DNA from: Flavobacteriales bacterium CG18_big_fil_WC_8_21_14_2_50_32_9
Lineage (GTDB): Bacteria > Bacteroidota > Bacteroidia > Flavobacteriales_E > Vicingaceae
Reading direction: 5' to 3'
NCBI GenBank assembly: GCA_002770955.1
Contig: PCUH01000186.1
Span: 1-9,524, forward strand
Length of the DNA stretch: 9,524 bases
Shown: positions 5,880 to 9,524 of the stretch, in pieces
Layout of the letters: every line of letters begins with the position of its first letter
How positions within the stretch are numbered: position 1 is the stretch's first letter
Translations under genes and position numbers: made by a program
The notes under the pieces: model-generated
Seen by the model: the letters and a program-made list of their open reading frames with translations, nothing else
What the model was told of the DNA's origin: nothing
The model's database searches: none

Positions 5880-8621
5880 ATGACCAAAAAAATTTTAATA
5901 GGTATTTTTATTTTACTGATGGGAGCGGTAGGAATAGTTGGGTATAATTTTTATAAAAACATTAAAAAACCCATAAATACAAATATGCTCATAGCTGTTC
6001 CGCAAAATGCAGCAATCCTATTACGAGAACAAAATATAAATGCATTAGTTAAGAAAATAACATCTACAAATCTTATTTGGGAAGAGTTAGTAAGCAATAC
6101 AACATCATTTTCAACACTTAGCAATCAACTAAGAGCATTAGACTCAATCGTTCAAACCCCTCAATTAGCTCCATTTTTAGCCGACAAATCATTGTTGACA
6201 TCTGTTCATTTATCTGGTGCAAATAGCTATGATTTCGTGTTTTATTTTACTACTTTGCTTGGCACATCAGAAAAAGAAGTACTGAATGGTTTAAAAAACC
6301 AGTTAAAAATTAATCCTACAACGAGAACTTATGATGGTCAAACTATTTATACTGTTGGATTGGCTAATCAAAAACTTTCGTTTACCTATAAAAAAAACAT
6401 TTTTGCTTTTAGTTTTAGCACCATTTTAATAGAAGATGTGATAAGGCAAATGAAAGCAGATAATTCATTATTAGATAATACTGAATTTGCTCAAATTCTT
6501 TCAACCACAGGAGAAATACCTGATGGAAATATTTTTATCAATCATCAAAAACTTCCTATTTTATTGGCTCAGCTTGTTACTAATTCTATGAAAGAGGATG
6601 TTTTAGGGTTAAAATCTTATGCTTCGTGGAGTGCATTAGATATTACACTGAAATCAAACTCTATTATGCTTAATGGGTTTACGTTAGCTCCTGAACAAGC
6701 AGCATATTTTGCATCACTTTTTAAAAATCAATCCAAAAGTTTAGGCAATCAAAAAATAAAAATAACGGAAGTGACTCCGAGAAATACTGCCTTTTTATAT
6801 TATTATAGTTTTAGCAATTCTAAACAATTTTTTAGCGATAGAAAAGCATGGTTGAAACAACAAAATAAGTTTTTTGAGTATGCTCAATTTGTAGAAAAGT
6901 TAGCCACAGATTATGGATTAGACATTGAGGAGGAGTTTTTATCTACCATAGGAAATGAGCTAGCTTTTATTATTACTGAACCTGTTTCGGAAGATGTAAT
7001 TAATTACCAATACGTTATATTTCAAACTAAAGACAGCGAACAAACAAAAATTAATTTGCGAGCAATTGAAGAAAAGATAAATTCAGGTGTTGTTGAAAAC
7101 GTGTTGTTTAATGAATTTTCCATTTCTCAACTTCACCTAAACAATTTATTTCCAAAATTATTCGGAAAACCTTTTGTAAATAGCAAAAATCCTTATTATA
7201 CCCTTATTGACGATTATGTGGTGTTTGGAGCAAGTGAATCTGCAATAAAAACTTTTATTACTGATTATGTTGCAGGAAGAACACTGAAAAATGATGAAAA
7301 TTTTCAGTCATTTAGCGACCAATTATCTGCTAATGCTTCCATTTTTATTTATAACAATATAGCTCGTTCTGTTAATTTATATAAAATTTATGCCGATGAA
7401 AAATTTATAGCTGATATTGATGAAAAAACTACTTTTTTAAGGAAGTTTGAAGCTGTTGCTTTTCAAGTAAATCCATCCAAAAACGGTTTGTTTTACAACA
7501 ACATTTATTTTAAATACAATCCCGTTTATAAACAAGATACCCGAACGCTTTGGGAAACAATTTTAGATACACTTATTGCATCTCCACCTCAATTAGTAAT
7601 GAATCATATTACCAACACCAAAGAGGTTTTTGTTCAGGACATCGCCCACAAAATTTATTTAATTAGTACGAATGGGAAAATTTTATGGTCAAAGCAATTG
7701 CAAGAGCCATTAGTAGGTCAAGTGCAGCAAATAGATATATTTAAAAACGGGAAACTACAGCTACTTTTTAACACAAAAAACAACATTTATTTATTGGACA
7801 GGAATGGAAAAAATGTTGGTAATTTCCCAACTCTGTTAAAAGCAGAAGCAACTACAAGCGTAGCTCCATTGGATTATGATAAAAATAGAAATTATAGGCT
7901 TTTAATAGGATGTAACAACAATCAACTCTATAATTACACACTGGAAGGAAACTTGGTTGATGGATGGGAATATACTCCATCCAAAAGCGCTCCCAGCGGA
8001 TTAATCAAACATTTTATCATGGGAAACAAAGATTACATTGTTGTTACAACCGAAAATGGTAAGGTAAAAGTGGTTCAGCGCAATGGGAAAGACAGGTTGG
8101 AATTGAAAAACAGTATTACTAATACTATTAATAATCAGTATTTGGTGGTAGGAAACGACTTAGCTAATACTTTTTTAACCTCTATGGATACTTCGGGAAA
8201 TGTGATTAAGTTGTTTTTTAACGATAAATTGGAGCAAATTAAACCAATAGACAATCAAATTTCTGATTTTTATTTCTTTAGTCCGATAAGTATTACTCCA
8301 ACAGTAAATGGAGCAACTTATTTTTATTGTTATGAAAATACGTTAGTTGCTAATGATGCCAGCCAAAATAAGTTGTTTAGTTTAGAATTTAGTAGTAAAA
8401 TAACACATAAACCACAAATTTTCACAATGCCTGATAAAACGAAAAGAATAGGTGTTGTAACAAATTCAGGAATTTATTTACTTAATGATGCAGGGGTGAT
8501 AGAACAAGATTTTCCATTAGCTGGTTCAACACCGTTTATGATAGAAGACATCAATAACGACAATGTTCTCAACTTAGTAGTAGGAGAAAAGAATTTGGTG
8601 TATATGTATAATTTGAAGTGA
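5880..8621 (+). CDS. Large exported protein: DUF3352-like region plus beta-propeller-like C-terminus
   Basis: A 913-residue protein of unknown function. The open frame extends back to a TTG at 5847, but ATG 5880 is preferred because MTKKILIGIFILLMGAVGIV then forms a clean signal anchor and a -7 box lies just upstream. Residues about 40-570 look like the DUF3352 type: an AVPQNAAILL-like start, alternating strands and helices, and LDIEEEFLSTIGNELAFII. Residues about 585-913 contain repeated blade-like units (NGKILWSKQL, NIYLLDRNGKNVGNFP, NGKVKVVQRNGKDRL), as in PQQ/WD-like beta-propellers. The C-terminus has an FG-GAP-like calcium-loop pattern, DINNDN (890-895), then LNLVVG. No catalytic motif is visible. 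It is probably anchored in the inner membrane and faces the periplasm, but the topology is inferred. Its stop lies 5 bp from that of the convergent thioesterase. Confidence 0.85.
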   Translation: MTKKILIGIFILLMGAVGIVGYNFYKNIKKPINTNMLIAVPQNAAILLREQNINALVKKITSTNLIWEELVSNTTSFSTLSNQLRALDSIVQTPQLAPFLADKSLLTSVHLSGANSYDFVFYFTTLLGTSEKEVLNGLKNQLKINPTTRTYDGQTIYTVGLANQKLSFTYKKNIFAFSFSTILIEDVIRQMKADNSLLDNTEFAQILSTTGEIPDGNIFINHQKLPILLAQLVTNSMKEDVLGLKSYASWSALDITLKSNSIMLNGFTLAPEQAAYFASLFKNQSKSLGNQKIKITEVTPRNTAFLYYYSFSNSKQFFSDRKAWLKQQNKFFEYAQFVEKLATDYGLDIEEEFLSTIGNELAFIITEPVSEDVINYQYVIFQTKDSEQTKINLRAIEEKINSGVVENVLFNEFSISQLHLNNLFPKLFGKPFVNSKNPYYTLIDDYVVFGASESAIKTFITDYVAGRTLKNDENFQSFSDQLSANASIFIYNNIARSVNLYKIYADEKFIADIDEKTTFLRKFEAVAFQVNPSKNGLFYNNIYFKYNPVYKQDTRTLWETILDTLIASPPQLVMNHITNTKEVFVQDIAHKIYLISTNGKILWSKQLQEPLVGQVQQIDIFKNGKLQLLFNTKNNIYLLDRNGKNVGNFPTLLKAEATTSVAPLDYDKNRNYRLLIGCNNNQLYNYTLEGNLVDGWEYTPSKSAPSGLIKHFIMGNKDYIVVTTENGKVKVVQRNGKDRLELKNSITNTINNQYLVVGNDLANTFLTSMDTSGNVIKLFFNDKLEQIKPIDNQISDFYFFSPISITPTVNGATYFYCYENTLVANDASQNKLFSLEFSSKITHKPQIFTMPDKTKRIGVVTNSGIYLLNDAGVIEQDFPLAGSTPFMIEDINNDNVLNLVVGEKNLVYMYNLK

Positions 8622-8635
8622 AGTTTTTAAACTTC
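8620..8635. terminator. Small palindrome between convergent stops, possible bidirectional terminator
   Basis: GAAGTTTTTAAACTTC is a perfect palindrome around a TT centre and overlaps both the TGA at 8619-8621 and the TAA at 8627-8629. It could fold into a 6-bp stem with a 4-nt loop in either transcript. The stem is short and AT-rich, so terminator function is only suggested by its position. Confidence 0.35.
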
Positions 8636-9040
8636 CCAATTTTTGCTTGTGCGGTAAACAGTGCCTTTAAAAGCCCCCACCAACACCCCATTTTGGTTGG
8701 TTACAGGAATAGTATAAATGCCTATTTTGTTAGATAAATTTACTTCTGTAGCTTCTGCAAATAAAGTATCGCCAACATTTACCGGATTAGGATAAGAAAT
8801 AGAACATTCCAAAGCAACACTCAATCTGCCATGAGCATTAGAAGCGAAAGCCAACGCACTATCGGCTAGTGAAAAAGTTACGCCACCATGTATAATACCA
8901 AATCCATTACACATTTCTGGTCTTACCGACATTTTTAGTTGGCAATACCCTTCTTTTGATTCAATTACTTCGATGCCCAACCATTGGCTAAAAGCATCTG
9001 TTTTCATCATTTTGGTTACTATTTTATGTGTTTTTTTCAT
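8627..9040 (-). CDS. PaaI-type hotdog-fold acyl-CoA thioesterase
   Basis: The 137-residue protein is a single hotdog domain of the PaaI family, which hydrolyses acyl- or aryl-CoA thioesters in the cytoplasm, typically as tetramers. The active-site segment NGFGIIHGGVTFSLADSALA (45-64) carries the conserved Asn45, HGG (51-53) and the acidic residue Asp60. DAFSQWLGIEVIESKEGYCQ near the N-terminus and GAFKGTVYRTSK near the end also fit. The ATG at 9040 is kept because the short helix before DAFSQWLG belongs to this family; Met11 or Met12 are less likely alternatives. No phenylacetate (paa) genes are nearby, so the substrate is open: a general CoA-clearing role or a menaquinone-pathway thioesterase are both possible. 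A -7 box 117 bp upstream would give a long leader containing the hairpin at 9091-9134. Confidence 0.92.
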   Translation of the reverse strand: MKKTHKIVTKMMKTDAFSQWLGIEVIESKEGYCQLKMSVRPEMCNGFGIIHGGVTFSLADSALAFASNAHGRLSVALECSISYPNPVNVGDTLFAEATEVNLSNKIGIYTIPVTNQNGVLVGAFKGTVYRTSKNWEV

Positions 9041-9090
9041 GGTTGCTAGTTATTGAATAGGGTTTGTCCAGAATGTCCGTTTTATTCGTA

Positions 9091-9134
9091 AGCACTAAGC
9101 TGAAGCGAAAGCATTTTAGCAGAGGATTAGTGCT
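9091..9134. repeat. Hairpin with nested GCGAAAGC mini-hairpin
   Basis: AGCACTAA (9091-9098) and TTAGTGCT (9127-9134) are exact 8-bp inverted arms. Inside, GCT (9099-9101) can pair with AGC (9118-9120), and GCGAAAGC (9105-9112) forms a GC-closed GAAA loop. As DNA, GCGAAAGC is known as an unusually stable mini-hairpin. The element lies 50 bp upstream of the thioesterase start, so it would be in that gene's leader if the box at 9157-9164 is the promoter. It could equally be a leftover palindromic repeat. Confidence 0.55.
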
Positions 9135-9156
9135 ATGATTCTTAAAATTCATAAAT

Positions 9157-9164
9157 CAAAAATA
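9157..9164 (-). promoter_or_regulatory. Predicted -7 promoter box for the thioesterase
   Basis: Read on the minus strand this is TATTTTTG, an exact TAnnTTTG match, 117 bp from the start codon at 9040. No -33 partner is visible. It is the only exact box found on this strand between 9041 and 9200. Confidence 0.35.
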
Positions 9165-9188
9165 CTAATTTTTTAACGTATTGTGTTT

Positions 9189-9249
9189 GCTCGGACTAAG
9201 TAACCGCCCTCTTTGCCCTCGCAATCCAACTCAGGTGGACTTACGGGGG
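9189..9249. other. GC-rich non-coding patch
   Basis: About 36 of these 61 bases are G or C, in sharp contrast to the AT-rich DNA around it. It contains the runs CCGCCCTCTTTGCCCTCGC and GGTGGACTTACGGGGG. No reading frame of useful length crosses it and no tRNA-like fold was recognised. It sits immediately before the inverted-repeat region that begins at 9251, so it could be the remnant of an inserted element or a structured RNA. Confidence 0.45.
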
Positions 9250-9250
9250 A

Positions 9251-9412
9251 TTAAATATTACCGATTGTGATTTTAAATGTCGCATATACCGATGCTGTTT
9301 TGATTTATAAATAAAGTATCGGTATAACTGGTTCTAAGTAGCTTTGTTATTGCAAAACCACTAAGAATCAGTATAAATGCTCCTTAAAATCTACATCGGC
9401 ATTATACTTTAA
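9251..9412. repeat. Composite inverted-repeat element (MITE/REP-like candidate)
   Basis: The two ends are imperfect inverted repeats. The left end 9251-9276 contains TTAAA, TAT, CCGAT, GT and GATTTTAA in the same order as the reverse complement of 9384-9412, with small indels. Between them are two more stem-loops. TATACCGATGCT (9285-9296) pairs with AGTATCGGTATA (9315-9326), 11 of 12 positions plus a G-T pair. ACTGGTTCTAAGTAG (9327-9341) pairs imperfectly with CCACTAAGAATCAGT (9359-9373). Such nested palindromes without a gene resemble miniature transposable or repetitive palindromic elements. Mobility is an inference. Confidence 0.5.
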
Positions 9413-9452
9413 GGAAATACCTTTGCGGCATTAAGAAGTTAAAATGGTATAA
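9387..9452 (+). repeat. Dispersed intergenic repeat, copy B
   Basis: Second copy of the repeat at 135-226, in the same orientation. AAATCTACATCGGCATTA (9387-9404) and GTTAAAATGGTATAA (9438-9452) are the shared blocks; the inner part is shorter than in copy A. Here TCCTTAAA (9381-9388) pairs exactly with TTTAAGGA (9408-9415). The copy overlaps the right arm of the 9251-9412 inverted-repeat element and ends 6 bp before the palindrome at 9459. Confidence 0.55.
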
Positions 9453-9458
9453 TTTGTG

Positions 9459-9488
9459 CAAAATATTCGTTTTAAAAAGAATATTTTG
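9459..9488. promoter_or_regulatory. 30-bp near-perfect palindrome, candidate operator
   Basis: The arms CAAAATATTC (9459-9468) and GAATATTTTG (9479-9488) are exact reverse complements. The centre TTTTAAAA (9470-9477) is also palindromic, so only one symmetric base pair (9469/9478) breaks the symmetry over 30 bp. It ends directly against the -7 box at 9489 and so covers the -33 region. A dimeric repressor or activator bound here would control the gene at 9512. Confidence 0.5.
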
Positions 9489-9496
9489 TATTTTTG
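9489..9496 (+). promoter_or_regulatory. Predicted -7 promoter box for the right-edge gene
   Basis: TATTTTTG is an exact TAnnTTTG match 15 bp before the ATG at 9512, giving a very short leader. TTCG at 9466-9469, 19 bp upstream, is a one-mismatch version of the -33 TTTG and lies inside the palindrome. Confidence 0.5.
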
Positions 9497-9511
9497 ACAA
9501 AAAAATAGTTT

Positions 9512-9524
9512 ATGGAAGAATATA
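9512..9524 (+). CDS. Start of an unidentified gene (4 codons)
   Basis: The ATG at 9512-9514 opens a frame reading MEEY before the window ends. Support is the -7 box 15 bp upstream and the adjacent 30-bp palindrome. Nothing can be said about the product. Confidence 0.45.

Noticed and set aside
9041..9511. A tRNA or small protein gene in the right-hand spacer
   Set aside because: No cloverleaf or T-loop signature was seen, and the frames are short and interrupted.

Overview
The window looks like ordinary chromosome from a Bacteroidota bacterium; I cannot place it below phylum. The DNA is AT-rich. Exact copies of the Bacteroidota -7 promoter box (TAnnTTTG) stand before several genes, and I see no clear Shine-Dalgarno sequences. 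The protein set also fits: a Bacteroidota-style TlpA lipoprotein, a PaaI-type thioesterase, and a large exported DUF3352/beta-propeller-like protein.

Layout: the 5' end of a CoA-binding (Rossmann) protein gene (-) runs off the left edge. A 243-bp spacer with repeats follows, then rnr (RNase R, -). A divergent spacer leads to a thioredoxin-fold lipoprotein (+). That gene meets lipB (octanoyltransferase, -) tail to tail with a 3-bp gap. Directly upstream of lipB, and probably in one transcript with it, is a membrane-anchored NylB/beta-lactamase-fold serine hydrolase (-). A second divergent spacer leads to a 913-residue exported protein of unknown function (+), which meets a PaaI-type hotdog thioesterase (-) with a 5-bp gap. 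The last 484 bp hold no complete gene. They contain hairpins, a GC-rich patch, a composite inverted-repeat element and a 30-bp palindrome placed exactly before the -7 box of a (+) gene that runs off the right edge after four codons.

Functionally this is a loose set of housekeeping genes (RNA turnover, lipoate attachment, acyl-CoA hydrolysis) mixed with cell-envelope genes (redox lipoprotein, serine hydrolase, DUF3352-like protein). I see no defence system, phage, CRISPR array, transposase or biosynthetic cluster. The least explained material is intergenic: two diverged copies of one repeat, one at each end of the window, plus related inverted copies near the right edge. These suggest a dispersed palindromic (MITE- or REP-like) family. 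The two most interesting proteins are the DUF3352-like/propeller protein and the TlpA lipoprotein with a duplicated N-terminal module.
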